Shown here: positions 7,636 through 15,979 of the stretch, one piece after another
Numbering within the stretch: position 1 is the stretch's first letter
Layout: each line of letters starts with the position of its first letter
Source of the DNA: SIG710 sp045604985
GTDB taxonomy: Bacteria > Bacillota > Clostridia > Oscillospirales > CAG-272
Reading direction: 5' to 3'
Assembly: GCA_045604985.1 (NCBI GenBank)
Contig: JAZUPD010000065.1
Coordinates: 1 to 33,932 of the forward strand
DNA: 33,932 nt
The notes under the pieces: model-generated
The model's database searches: none
What the model was told of the DNA's origin: nothing
The model's input: only the letters and a program-made list of their open reading frames with translations
Program-made: the position numbers and the translations under genes

Positions 7636-8619
7636 TCAGTCAAGCGAGGCAAAATCGAGAGTCTTACCGTAATCGGTATAATCAAGGATAAGCTCGGATG
7701 CCCGCTGTTCGATCATATTTTCAAACATAACATAAATATATCTGTCCTTTAAGGAATCAAAATTCTTCTCTATGTAGTCTCCTTCCTTCGGAAGACGAAG
7801 GATTATATAAAAGCCGTCTTCGCTCTCAACAACTTCGCTATATTCATTCTCGTCCAGAGCAAACGCCGCATCTTCATATGCCTTTTCATATTCTCCGCGC
7901 ATAAAATAATAGCCGTCAGTGGTAGTCATATAAATATCCTCGCTGTTTCTTCCGATCATGCGGTTAAACGGCTCTCCGGCGTCAAGCTTCGCAAGAACGT
8001 TCTCTGCCTTTTTTCTGTTTTCCTCTATACTGTCTCCTTCATCGTTTCTTATGAGGATATGCAAAGTTCTTATAAAATCATCGCTATAAATTATCTCCCT
8101 TGCCTTATCGTCGCTCCCGTCGATAGCAGCGGAGGAAAGCATTGCCTGACGGAGCTTTTCTTCTGATGCCTCAATGGAGATCAAATGACGGAGAAGATGG
8201 TCTGTCATGCCGTTTTCCACAAGCTGTGATTTATATTCCTCCTCACCGCCAAGCTGCTCCGCAAAGTTATTTATATAGTCGGCTGCGTATTCTTTTGTCT
8301 CTTTATCGTTTATATCTATGCCATATTCATCGCAAAGAGAGAGGAATGCGGCATTTTTCAGCATGGCTTGCTCAGTTTTTTCCGTAAGAAGCACTCTGTA
8401 TTCTTCTTTCTCAAAAAAATCCTCGCCGTATTTTTTCTCGATGTCGTGCTTAAAATTATGCACAAAATATTTTACTTCTTCAAGAAATATAGGATTTCCC
8501 GAGGCTTTGGCAACTATATTAAGATCGCTTGCATCCCCTTTTATCGGTGCTATACCCACGGAACAGGACGAAAGGATAAGAGCGGTGGCAAGCAAAATTA
8601 AAGCCAAAAATTTCTTCAT
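7636..8619 (-). CDS. prsA: PrsA-like foldase lipoprotein (parvulin peptidyl-prolyl isomerase)
   Basis: A 327-residue lipoprotein with a signal peptide ending in the lipobox LILSSC (C19), so it should be anchored on the outer face of the membrane. Residues 40-175 form a SurA/PrsA-like helical chaperone region. The parvulin-like domain starts at RTLHILIRND (H187) and runs to about residue 285 with GEPFNRMIGRNSED and SEVVESEDGFYIILRL. It helps secreted proteins fold. The ATG has GGAGG 7 nt upstream. It heads a minus-strand set with the putative glycosidase, and is divergent from hprK across 154 nt. The parvulin core is somewhat degenerate, so isomerase activity is less certain than the chaperone role. 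Confidence 0.85.
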   Translation of the reverse strand: MKKFLALILLATALILSSCSVGIAPIKGDASDLNIVAKASGNPIFLEEVKYFVHNFKHDIEKKYGEDFFEKEEYRVLLTEKTEQAMLKNAAFLSLCDEYGIDINDKETKEYAADYINNFAEQLGGEEEYKSQLVENGMTDHLLRHLISIEASEEKLRQAMLSSAAIDGSDDKAREIIYSDDFIRTLHILIRNDEGDSIEENRKKAENVLAKLDAGEPFNRMIGRNSEDIYMTTTDGYYFMRGEYEKAYEDAAFALDENEYSEVVESEDGFYIILRLPKEGDYIEKNFDSLKDRYIYVMFENMIEQRASELILDYTDYGKTLDFASLD

Positions 8620-8719
8620 AACAGTCCTCCAAAATGAACTTCCAAATGATAGTATATAATAATATTGTTAATTCATTATGAATTTTCGGGCTTTTTTGAA
8701 AAAAATAAAGAAAAACGTC

Positions 8720-8747
8720 TTGAATTTAACGAAAAATAATGTATAAT
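8720..8747 (+). promoter_or_regulatory. Promoter of hprK
   Basis: TTGAAT (8720-8725), a 16-nt spacer and TATAAT (8742-8747) lie 26 nt before the hprK ATG. AAAGGTGG provides the ribosome binding site about 10 nt before the start. Confidence 0.65.
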
Positions 8748-8773
8748 AAATATGGAAAGGTGGTATTTCTTTT

Positions 8774-9721
8774 ATGGAACAGACTTATTCTATCAAATTA
8801 AGTAAACTTATAAAAGACATAGAACTCAGGGAAATATATCTTCCGAATAATGCGGACAGCATTGAGATCACAAGCCCCGATGTTGAGCGCCCCGGTCTTG
8901 CTCTTACGGGCTTTTTTGAAAAATATGAACACTCAAGAATACAGATCTTTGGAAGGGCCGAGGTCTCGTATCTTGAAGAGCTAAGTGATGACGAAAGAGA
9001 ACTTCACATTGCAAATTTTATCAAGCTTGAACCCGTTGCGATCATCTTTTCTTCAGAGCTTCCAATATTTGACGAAATAATTAAATATGCAAAGCTTTAC
9101 GGCACACCCATTCTTTCGAGCGAAAGAAGAACAAGCGCCCTGCTTGCGAGAATAATTTCATATCTCCATGTTGAACTTGCTCCGAGGATCACGAGACACG
9201 GCGTTCTCGTTGAGGTCTATGGCGAAGGACTTTTGCTTTTGGGTGACAGCGGCGTCGGCAAGAGTGAAACTGCCATCGAGCTTGTAAAAAGAGGTCACAG
9301 ACTTATTGCAGACGATGCCGTAGAGGTGAAAAAGGTTTCGGAAACCACACTTGTCGGAAGTGCCCCCGAGATAATCCGCCATTATGTTGAGCTTCGCGGC
9401 ATCGGAATCGTTGATATCAAGCGTCTTTTCGGTGTCGGTGCGGTCAAAGACACGGAAAAGATCGACCTTGTTATAAATCTTGAACCTTGGATACAGGGAA
9501 AAATGTATGACAGGCTGGGGCTTGACAATGAGAGTATGGACATTCTGGGAATAAATATCCCCTCGATCACCATTCCCGTCCGTCCCGGACGAAATCTTGC
9601 CATCATCCTTGAAATTGCGGCGATGAACAATCGCCAAAAAAGGATGGGGTATAATACCGCTCTTGAATTTAACAAGAATCTGATGAGCAAGATGGGCCTT
9701 GACCCAAACGAAGGTATATAA
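8774..9721 (+). CDS. hprK: HPr kinase/phosphorylase
   Basis: A bifunctional cytoplasmic enzyme that phosphorylates HPr on Ser46 with ATP or pyrophosphate and reverses this with phosphate, controlling carbon catabolite repression. Its 315 residues match the family. The N-terminal domain (1-130) is followed by H142 in RITRHG, the Walker A GDSGVGKS at 157-164, and HRLIADDAV at 175-183 with the acidic pair D180/D181. The signature around ELRGIGIVDIKRLFG and the C-terminal region PVRPGRNLAIILE are intact. It stands alone with its own promoter and terminator. Its presence implies PTS-linked catabolite control; no ptsH is in the window. Confidence 0.96.
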   Translation: MEQTYSIKLSKLIKDIELREIYLPNNADSIEITSPDVERPGLALTGFFEKYEHSRIQIFGRAEVSYLEELSDDERELHIANFIKLEPVAIIFSSELPIFDEIIKYAKLYGTPILSSERRTSALLARIISYLHVELAPRITRHGVLVEVYGEGLLLLGDSGVGKSETAIELVKRGHRLIADDAVEVKKVSETTLVGSAPEIIRHYVELRGIGIVDIKRLFGVGAVKDTEKIDLVINLEPWIQGKMYDRLGLDNESMDILGINIPSITIPVRPGRNLAIILEIAAMNNRQKRMGYNTALEFNKNLMSKMGLDPNEGI

Positions 9722-9737
9722 CGTCATAAATACAAAG

Positions 9738-9775
9738 GGGACTAAGTCAAACGCTTTTTGACTTAGTCCCTGTTT
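9738..9775. terminator. Rho-independent terminator after hprK
   Basis: A perfect 14-bp stem (GGGACTAAGTCAAA / TTTGACTTAGTCCC) with a short loop is followed by TGTTTTT, 16 nt past the hprK stop. The remaining sequence to 10009 holds no gene that I can support; weak A/T-rich dyads are all I see. Confidence 0.9.
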
Positions 9776-10009
9776 TTGGGTTATAAGAACGCCCTCTTTA
9801 TATCGAATAAAAAACAAATTCAACCTTAGAAATATGCCTTTGCGTAAAAAGATAAACATGGTGCTGTGCCTACGAAAAAACAGTGTTTTTGCTTTTCTCA
9901 TTAAAAATTTACGTATATGAGACAATGCATCAAGGCTGCCTTTTGTGGCATAGAGTTTTTTCCCTTTCGAATAAGCTCTATATTTTTGATACGCACAATA
10001 TTCTGCTTG

Positions 10010-11911
10010 TTAATCAAAAAAATCCTTTACGGTATTTTCCGTATCAAATAAATGATTATACTGAAATTGCTTATAAAGAAGCAGATCGGAGTCCTTATCC
10101 ATATCCATCTCATCCCATGAAAGAAGCTCTCCTCTGTCATTTACGCAGAAATTCGCCGTTATGACGGGATATTTTTCGCTGAGCTGCTTTCTGAAGGTCT
10201 GATACCCCGAAAGCTCAAAGCCCGCATTTTCGGAAAGCAAAATATTTAGATAATTAAGACTTGTGACTATCCCATCCTGCTCCTCGATATCGTAATTTGC
10301 CCAGAGAACGAATGGCACAAGGAACTGATTTGAGCGGACCTTCCAATCCTCGCATTCCTCCTCTATACCCATAAGGTCGAGGATAGGTCTTGTTATGGTA
10401 CTGTTTGGCTGATGATCGCCAAACATAAGGATTATGGTAGGCTCTTTTTCTTCCTCAAAGAATTTAACAAGCTCACCAAACGCCGCATCCGATATCTGCA
10501 TAAGCGACATATATCCCGAAATTGCCGTTTTATTGGCAAGTCTTGGCGGCATATTTTCGATTTCCTCCTCAAGGAAATTGAATCGCTCATATTCTCTGAA
10601 ATTCATATATCCGCCGTGATTCTGCATTGTGACGCAGAAAAAGGCAAGCGGATCGTCATTGTTAAGATTGTCATGATAAAGCCTAATTACCTTATCATAG
10701 ACCGCTTCGTCCGAAATATAAGTCCTTATCCTGTCAACGCTGCTGAATTCGGAGCGGAAAAGCATATTATCCATTCCGAGGAGAGGATAGACCGTATTTC
10801 GCTTCCAACCGCCCGCATTATAGGGGTGGATCCCGTAGGTCGTATACCCCTTATTCTCAAAGGTAGTCATGAGATTTTGGGTTTCCGTACGCAGATACTG
10901 CTGATAGGGAATACTTCCCGAGGGAAGAAATGCCATTGTGTTGCCCGTGAGAAATTCCCACTCAGAATTTGGAGTATTTCCGCCTTTTACCGAAACGTAT
11001 GCCTGTCCCTTGATTGCGTTTTCTGTAAGTGAATCTATAAAAGGAGTACATTCTTTTTCATATCCGTAATCGCCAAGCACCGAAAGGTCAGAAAATGACT
11101 CATTCATAATGACTATAACGTTGGGATTTTCAACCGAAACACCCGTTTCGTTTTTTTGGGGTTCTATCTTCTCAGCGATTTTTTCGAGTTTATCCGCATC
11201 ATAGCCCTGAGGCTCATCAACGTTCATATATTTGAGAAGCGAGATAAAGCTGAAATAAAATCCGTTGTATTTATAGACAGCAGTGGGGGTAAACAGATAA
11301 GGATAATATCTTGATTCATCCTGAAAATCCTCATCCTGTGCCTTTGCGGCATAGCCCACGAGCATGGGAACACAAAGAAAAATGCAAAGCACCCTGACAC
11401 CGATTTTCGCCCATATATTACCCTTCATCTTTATCTTGGCGCGGCAAAGCAAAAAAGTCGCAACCATAAGAAGGATAAATCCTATCATGAGCCAAATAAT
11501 TTTTTTTGTAAATTCAAATTTATAGTCCCCAACCACCGAAAGACCCGTTTTAATGGAAAGCAAGTCCCATGGCATGATGGGTTGAGAGCGAAAACTCATG
11601 ACAACACATTCCGCCATTCCCACAAGCCCGCAGAAAAGTACTGTAAGCGATGCGGAAAAACGGGGCGACCAGGTAATAAGCAGAAATACAGCCTCAATTA
11701 TATAAACGAAAAGAAGATTGAAATAAAAGATGATCTCGCTGTTCTGCCCCTCTACGGGATACACGAATTCCTCCATCATTATGTAGGTCGGAATTGGAAT
11801 AACAAGTAAGAGAATGACTGAAATAATATACCATTTTGTTTTCCAAAGGACTTTGCCAGCCTTCAGGGAAAAATCCTTTATCGAATTAGGATTTATTTTG
11901 CTTTTTTTCAT
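10010..11911 (-). CDS. LtaS-like membrane sulfatase-fold phosphoglycerol transferase
   Basis: A 633-residue membrane enzyme of the alkaline phosphatase superfamily, related to lipoteichoic acid synthase. About five membrane helices lie in residues 28-190, followed by an extracellular sulfatase domain (about 255-560). Visible metal and catalytic features are NVIVIMNESFSD, GGNTPNSEWEFLTG with the probable nucleophile T313, YTTYGIHPYNAGGWKR, and FGDHQPN. Family members transfer glycerol phosphate from phosphatidylglycerol to glycolipids or glycans; the exact polymer here is unknown. It starts 11 nt after manA and probably belongs to the same operon, which would link sugar supply to cell-surface polymer synthesis. 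The ATG has only a modest AAAAGGGG upstream. Confidence 0.87.
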   Translation of the reverse strand: MKKSKINPNSIKDFSLKAGKVLWKTKWYIISVILLLVIPIPTYIMMEEFVYPVEGQNSEIIFYFNLLFVYIIEAVFLLITWSPRFSASLTVLFCGLVGMAECVVMSFRSQPIMPWDLLSIKTGLSVVGDYKFEFTKKIIWLMIGFILLMVATFLLCRAKIKMKGNIWAKIGVRVLCIFLCVPMLVGYAAKAQDEDFQDESRYYPYLFTPTAVYKYNGFYFSFISLLKYMNVDEPQGYDADKLEKIAEKIEPQKNETGVSVENPNVIVIMNESFSDLSVLGDYGYEKECTPFIDSLTENAIKGQAYVSVKGGNTPNSEWEFLTGNTMAFLPSGSIPYQQYLRTETQNLMTTFENKGYTTYGIHPYNAGGWKRNTVYPLLGMDNMLFRSEFSSVDRIRTYISDEAVYDKVIRLYHDNLNNDDPLAFFCVTMQNHGGYMNFREYERFNFLEEEIENMPPRLANKTAISGYMSLMQISDAAFGELVKFFEEEKEPTIILMFGDHQPNSTITRPILDLMGIEEECEDWKVRSNQFLVPFVLWANYDIEEQDGIVTSLNYLNILLSENAGFELSGYQTFRKQLSEKYPVITANFCVNDRGELLSWDEMDMDKDSDLLLYKQFQYNHLFDTENTVKDFFD

Positions 11912-11922
11912 AAAATCCCCTT

Positions 11923-12885
11923 TTAAAGTGTTGAAATAATGATCTCAAGTATTCCGCTTATCTTATATTCCTTCATGGAAGCGGGAATAAAATAACTGTC
12001 GCCCGCTCTTATGGGATATTTTTCGCCTTCAAAGGAGATTTCTCCCTCGCCGGAAATACAAAGGATAGAAGCAAAGCTGTCATCCGAAGCAAGAAGCTTT
12101 CTTTCGCCATCAATTACGAGCTTTTTAACCCTGAAATAGCGACAATGTGCAAGAGTTTCAGAATCATCCTCGCCGTCTCTTGCCTCAAAGCGGATAGCGT
12201 TTATCTCTTCCTCGGAAAAAGGTCTTACCACGGCAAGAGATTTTTCAACATGAAGCTCTCTCATCTTGCCCTCTGAGTCTCTTCTGTCATAATCGTAAAC
12301 ACGGTATGTAAGGTCGGAATTTTGCTGGATCTCCGCAATTATTATCCCTTCACCTATTGCGTGAAGCATTCCCGAAGGAATGAAATATGTCTCGCCCTTC
12401 TTTACGGGAGTATAGCCCATTGCAGAGTCAATATCCCCCGCCGCCACAGCCTTTGCAAAATCGGCACTGCTGATCCCGTCTGCAAGACCGTAAACGATCT
12501 TTGCATCCTCTGCGGCATCTAAAATATACCACATTTCGGTCTTCCCTGGGTCATTTTCGTTTGCCGCAGCATAATCATCGTCGGGATGCACCTGAACCGA
12601 AAGCTTATCCTGTGCGTCTATGAATTTTATCAGCAAGGGAAATCTTCCCCCATCGTATTTTGTGCCGAGAACGCTCTTATCGCTCTCGATATATTCACCA
12701 AGAGTCGTTCCCATAAGAGTTCCGTTCATAATATTGCTCATCTCGTCGCTTCTTACGGTAAGTTCCCATGTCTCTCCTATATTTTCGCCACCGTTTTCTT
12801 TGCCGAAGATGCGGCAGAGATTTTCGCCGCCCCAAATGCGGCTCTTGGCAACATATGAAACCTTGATAGGATATCTTTTCATCAT
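11923..12885 (-). CDS. manA: Type I mannose-6-phosphate isomerase
   Basis: A zinc-dependent cytoplasmic enzyme that interconverts fructose 6-phosphate and mannose 6-phosphate. The 320-residue length suits the short Firmicute form. Zinc ligands are visible in QVHPDD (Q98, H100), E117 (KTEMWY) and H175 (IPSGMLHAIGEG), and the C-terminal RVYDYDRRD and cupin-like segment SGEGEISFEGEKYPI are present. The ATG (a second ATG follows immediately) has GAGGT 6 nt upstream. It lies 14 nt after the DUF554 gene and 11 nt before the LtaS-like gene, so the three form one operon. Besides mannose use, it could feed mannosylated surface polymers. Confidence 0.93.
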   Translation of the reverse strand: MMKRYPIKVSYVAKSRIWGGENLCRIFGKENGGENIGETWELTVRSDEMSNIMNGTLMGTTLGEYIESDKSVLGTKYDGGRFPLLIKFIDAQDKLSVQVHPDDDYAAANENDPGKTEMWYILDAAEDAKIVYGLADGISSADFAKAVAAGDIDSAMGYTPVKKGETYFIPSGMLHAIGEGIIIAEIQQNSDLTYRVYDYDRRDSEGKMRELHVEKSLAVVRPFSEEEINAIRFEARDGEDDSETLAHCRYFRVKKLVIDGERKLLASDDSFASILCISGEGEISFEGEKYPIRAGDSYFIPASMKEYKISGILEIIISTL

Positions 12886-12899
12886 CTTTTTACCTCATA

Positions 12900-13607
12900 T
12901 CAGATCACAAGAGTAATAATATCATAAAGCCTGCAAAAAAGCACCGTTAAGAACACAGCAGGCAGATAATTCATGATTTTAAGCTTGGTAAATCCAAGCA
13001 GATTGAGGGCAAGTCCTATAATAAGGAGCGAGCCTACCGCAGTCATCTCGGTAACCACTGCGTCACTCAAAAGCGGTTCGAGCCATACCGCACAAAGGGT
13101 TATTCCCCCCTGAAGAAAAAGAACGGGAAAAGCCGAGAAAATGACTCCTATTCCCAGTGACGAGGTATATATCGCCGCACAAACGCAGTCAATGACGGAT
13201 TTTGTAAGCTGTGTTGTATGATCGAGCCTGATACCACTTTCAAGAGGACCAAGAACGCTCATTGCTCCAACACAAAAAAGAAGAGTGGTAGTAACAAAGC
13301 CCTCGGTTATATTTCCGTGACCAACACCCACTTTTTTCTGAATCCATTCTCCCAGACTATTTATCCACCTGTCAAGGTCTATAAGCTCTCCGATTATCGT
13401 ACCAAAAAGAATGGAAAAGATCATCACAAGGGCATTCTGCCCCTTTATAGCTCCCATAATCCCTATCCAAAGCACGCAAAGTGCCATCCCCTTTATTATG
13501 GCATTTGATATCCTTTCGGGGATACCCTTTTTAAAGATCAATCCAACAAGGCTTCCAAGGATAACTGCGCCGAAATTTACGAAAGCTCCAAGCAAAGAAA
13601 AGTTCAT
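12900..13607 (-). CDS. DUF554 family membrane protein
   Basis: A 235-residue integral membrane protein with about six or seven hydrophobic segments, matching DUF554 (YdfK-like). The family function is unknown and transport is often assumed. Typical features are the opening GAFVNFGAVILGSLVGLI and the central FVTTTLLFCVGAMSVLGPLESGI. No good Shine-Dalgarno site is visible before the ATG. It begins 21 nt past the end of the terminator region that follows ftsZ, and no promoter is obvious, so expression may need read-through from ftsZ or a weak promoter. It is the first gene of the apparent operon with manA and the LtaS-like gene. Confidence 0.85.
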   Translation of the reverse strand: MNFSLLGAFVNFGAVILGSLVGLIFKKGIPERISNAIIKGMALCVLWIGIMGAIKGQNALVMIFSILFGTIIGELIDLDRWINSLGEWIQKKVGVGHGNITEGFVTTTLLFCVGAMSVLGPLESGIRLDHTTQLTKSVIDCVCAAIYTSSLGIGVIFSAFPVLFLQGGITLCAVWLEPLLSDAVVTEMTAVGSLLIIGLALNLLGFTKLKIMNYLPAVFLTVLFCRLYDIITLVI

Positions 13608-13627
13608 ATAAGCTCAAAACAAAAATC

Positions 13628-13662
13628 CAATCGGGATGCTGCTGTGACAGCATCCCGCATTG
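13628..13662 (-). terminator. Terminator after ftsZ
   Basis: CCAAT plus CGGGATGCTG pairs with CAGCATCCCG plus ATTGG, giving an interrupted stem of about 15 bp, followed on the minus strand by ATTTTTGTTTT-like sequence. It lies 15 nt past the ftsZ stop and ends the division cluster. Confidence 0.85.
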
Positions 13663-13677
13663 GTATATATCAAAAAA

Positions 13678-14925
13678 TTATCTTCTTGAGCGATAGTCGT
13701 CACGACGGCGTCCGCGGCGGAGCATACTCATGATCTCATCGAAATCATCCTCCGAAACGGGTGTTTCGCCATTCATACCGTCTGCATATTCGTTAACGTC
13801 GCCAATAGAAGGCTCAACGGGAGCTGCAGGTGCAGCAGGTGCTACGGGTTCTGCCTTCTCCTCGGTCTTTTCCTCATTTACAAGTTCTGCAGCCTTTTCT
13901 TGTGCGGGACGCTTAACATCGTCGGGCTTTACAAAGGGCTTAACGGTTCTCTTTTCTTCGTCGCAATCCTTCTTTTCAAAGCCTGTTGCTATGATGGTTA
14001 TTCTCATCTCGTCCTCAAGCTCCTCGTCGAATGCAACACCCCAGATAACGGTTGCGTCTGCATTTGCTTCGCTGGAGATCATAGAAGATGCGAGGTCGAT
14101 ATCCTCGAGAGCTACGTCCGGAGACGTGGTTATGCTGATAAGTATTCCCTTTGCACCCTTGATGGATGTTTCGAGAAGAGGGCTGGAGATGGCAGCCTTT
14201 GCAGCAAGCTCTGCCTTATCCTTGCCACTTGCCGCACCAACACCCATATGAGCATATCCTGCATTGGACATAATAGACGTAACGTCTGCAAAGTCAAGAT
14301 TGATAAATCCGGGAACATTGATAAGCTCGGAAATGCTCTGAACACCGCGACGAAGAACATCGTCTGCGATCTCAAATGCATTGAAGAGGGTTATTCTTGT
14401 TTCGGATACCTGCTTAAGTCTTTCATTGGGGATAACTACGAGAGCGTCAACGAATTCGCTGAGGTTTGCAATACCCATCTCAGCAGCTTCCATTCTCTTT
14501 TTGCCCTCAAAAGCAAAGGGCTTTGTTACGATACCCACTGTGAGAATATCCATCTCTCTTGCTGCTCTCGCAACGATAGGTGCGGCACCTGTTCCTGTTC
14601 CGCCGCCCATACCTGTGGTTATAAACACCATGTCAGCACCCTCAAGTGCCTTCTTGATATCGTCGAGATTCTCCTCTGCGGCTCTTGCGCCGATCTCGGG
14701 ATTTGCTCCTGCACCGTGACCCTTCGTTACCTTTTCACCGATAACGATCTGATTGGATGCGCTGGAATTTTTAAGAACCTGACGATCGGTGTTGATAGCT
14801 ATAAACTCAACACCTCGGATATTTGCGGATATCATTCTGTTAACGGCATTGTTTCCGCCGCCGCCGACACCGATGACCTTTATACACACACCGCTGTCGT
14901 AGGATTCATCACGTTCAAAACTCAT
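13678..14925 (-). CDS. ftsZ: Cell division GTPase FtsZ
   Basis: Tubulin-like GTPase that polymerises into the Z ring at midcell. Starting at the ATG at 14925, with GGAGG 8 nt upstream, gives 415 residues; an upstream in-frame TTG overlaps that ribosome binding site and is unlikely. The GTP-binding glycine loop VIGVGGGGNNAVNRM (17-31), tubulin signature GGGTGTG (107-113) and T7 loop NLDFADV (209-215) are intact. An Ala/Pro/Glu-rich linker (about 320-390) leads to the C-terminal peptide DDFDEIMSMLRRGRRR and a basic tail. It sits last in the dcw cluster, 188 nt after ftsQ, with its own promoter. No ftsA precedes it. Confidence 0.97.
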   Translation of the reverse strand: MSFERDESYDSGVCIKVIGVGGGGNNAVNRMISANIRGVEFIAINTDRQVLKNSSASNQIVIGEKVTKGHGAGANPEIGARAAEENLDDIKKALEGADMVFITTGMGGGTGTGAAPIVARAAREMDILTVGIVTKPFAFEGKKRMEAAEMGIANLSEFVDALVVIPNERLKQVSETRITLFNAFEIADDVLRRGVQSISELINVPGFINLDFADVTSIMSNAGYAHMGVGAASGKDKAELAAKAAISSPLLETSIKGAKGILISITTSPDVALEDIDLASSMISSEANADATVIWGVAFDEELEDEMRITIIATGFEKKDCDEEKRTVKPFVKPDDVKRPAQEKAAELVNEEKTEEKAEPVAPAAPAAPVEPSIGDVNEYADGMNGETPVSEDDFDEIMSMLRRGRRRDDYRSRR

Positions 14926-15026
14926 TTTTTTGTCCTCCAAGTTTTATATTACGAATTTTTGTTTTCTTTTCGCATCGGGGAAGTCTTTGAAATTATAAAT
15001 CAATACTTATAATTACCCTATATTAT

Positions 15027-15055
15027 ATAATAATATATTTCCCCCGATTTTGCAA
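15027..15055 (-). promoter_or_regulatory. ftsZ promoter in the ftsQ-ftsZ gap
   Basis: On the minus strand TTGCAA (15050-15055), a 17-nt spacer and TATTAT (15027-15032) lie in an A/T-rich stretch about 100 nt before ftsZ. This would let ftsZ be transcribed apart from the upstream wall genes. Confidence 0.6.
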
Positions 15056-15112
15056 TAGTTTTTTTAAAATTTTATCCGATTTTTGACGTTTTTTTATGGA
15101 AAAACATGAATT

Positions 15113-15979
15113 TTATTCAATTTTCACCGTTTTGCTAACCATTACACTGCTTTCGGCAACATCAGAAACATCTATAACGACTCCGCTCTGACCTCTGTAC
15201 GAGCCTGCCTCCATGATCTTTTCAGCCATAGTCAGCTTTAAACTCTGGTCCTTGTAATCTCCAAGCTTTATCATAAATTCCCCCGATTTGGCAAGAGTTA
15301 TATCGAATTTTCCACTGATATAAACTCTGTCGATCTCCCCTGCAAAGCAGGATAAAGAAAAGCTTTCGAGAACATCCATGATATATTCCATATCATCTCC
15401 GAAAAATTTTATTTTTTCTCCCGTCGCCGCACGCTTTATATCGGGAAGTTCAAGATAAATAAGCCCCATAGCTTCAAGGCTCTTTTTATCGGAGAATCTT
15501 TCAATAACCCTAAGACTTTCCGAAAGTGTAAAATACTGACCGGTGATGCAGATATAATATTCCGGAGTCTCATATGTAAGTTCGATAACTATTTCTGCGG
15601 GAAGGACTTTTTTAATGCTCACCTCGGATATTTCGGGGTATGCTTCAAGTATTTTTTTCTCTGCTTCATCACTTCTTATTGCATAGAGCTTTTTGCCCAT
15701 CTCAATTTCCGAGGCAAGTATAATCTCCTCCTCCGAATGATTCATAATACCGTTTACTCTAATGTCCTTCAGATCAAAATAAGAGCTAAAGAAGCCTATA
15801 AACACAGACGCAATAAAAATTGCAAGTAAGACGAGGAGTAAAGCAGCAAGGATAGTTTTTTTTCTGCCTTCACCTTTGTTTTTTACATTTGAGCCGAAAT
15901 CGGGGTTAAAATAATAGGGCCTGTCCCTCTTGCCGAGAGAGCCTTTTTTTATCCTTCCGACCTTTTTTTCATATGTCAT
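15113..15979 (-). CDS. ftsQ: Divisome protein FtsQ/DivIB (POTRA domain)
   Basis: A 288-residue bitopic protein of the divisome that, with FtsL and FtsB-like partners, regulates septal PBP2/FtsW. A basic cytoplasmic tail (1-40) precedes one membrane helix (about 42-66). The POTRA domain begins at FDLKDIRVNGIMNHSEEEII and includes the segment YPEISEVSIKKVLPAEIVIEL, then a FtsQ/DivIB beta domain follows to about 275. Its ATG overlaps the murG stop as ATGA, so translation is coupled. Length and position are usual for Firmicutes. Confidence 0.93.
   Translation of the reverse strand: MTYEKKVGRIKKGSLGKRDRPYYFNPDFGSNVKNKGEGRKKTILAALLLVLLAIFIASVFIGFFSSYFDLKDIRVNGIMNHSEEEIILASEIEMGKKLYAIRSDEAEKKILEAYPEISEVSIKKVLPAEIVIELTYETPEYYICITGQYFTLSESLRVIERFSDKKSLEAMGLIYLELPDIKRAATGEKIKFFGDDMEYIMDVLESFSLSCFAGEIDRVYISGKFDITLAKSGEFMIKLGDYKDQSLKLTMAEKIMEAGSYRGQSGVVIDVSDVAESSVMVSKTVKIE

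Noticed and set aside
8620..8700. Promoter for the prsA-like gene
   Set aside because: Several A/T-rich -10-like boxes exist, but none has a -35 box at correct spacing.
9158..9925. 255-residue minus-strand open frame under hprK
   Set aside because: It lies opposite the fully supported hprK and has no recognisable protein features or ribosome binding site.
13900..15012. 370-residue plus-strand frame opposite ftsZ
   Set aside because: It is the complement of ftsZ codons; its Cys/Gly-rich composition comes from reverse reading, and it shows no family.
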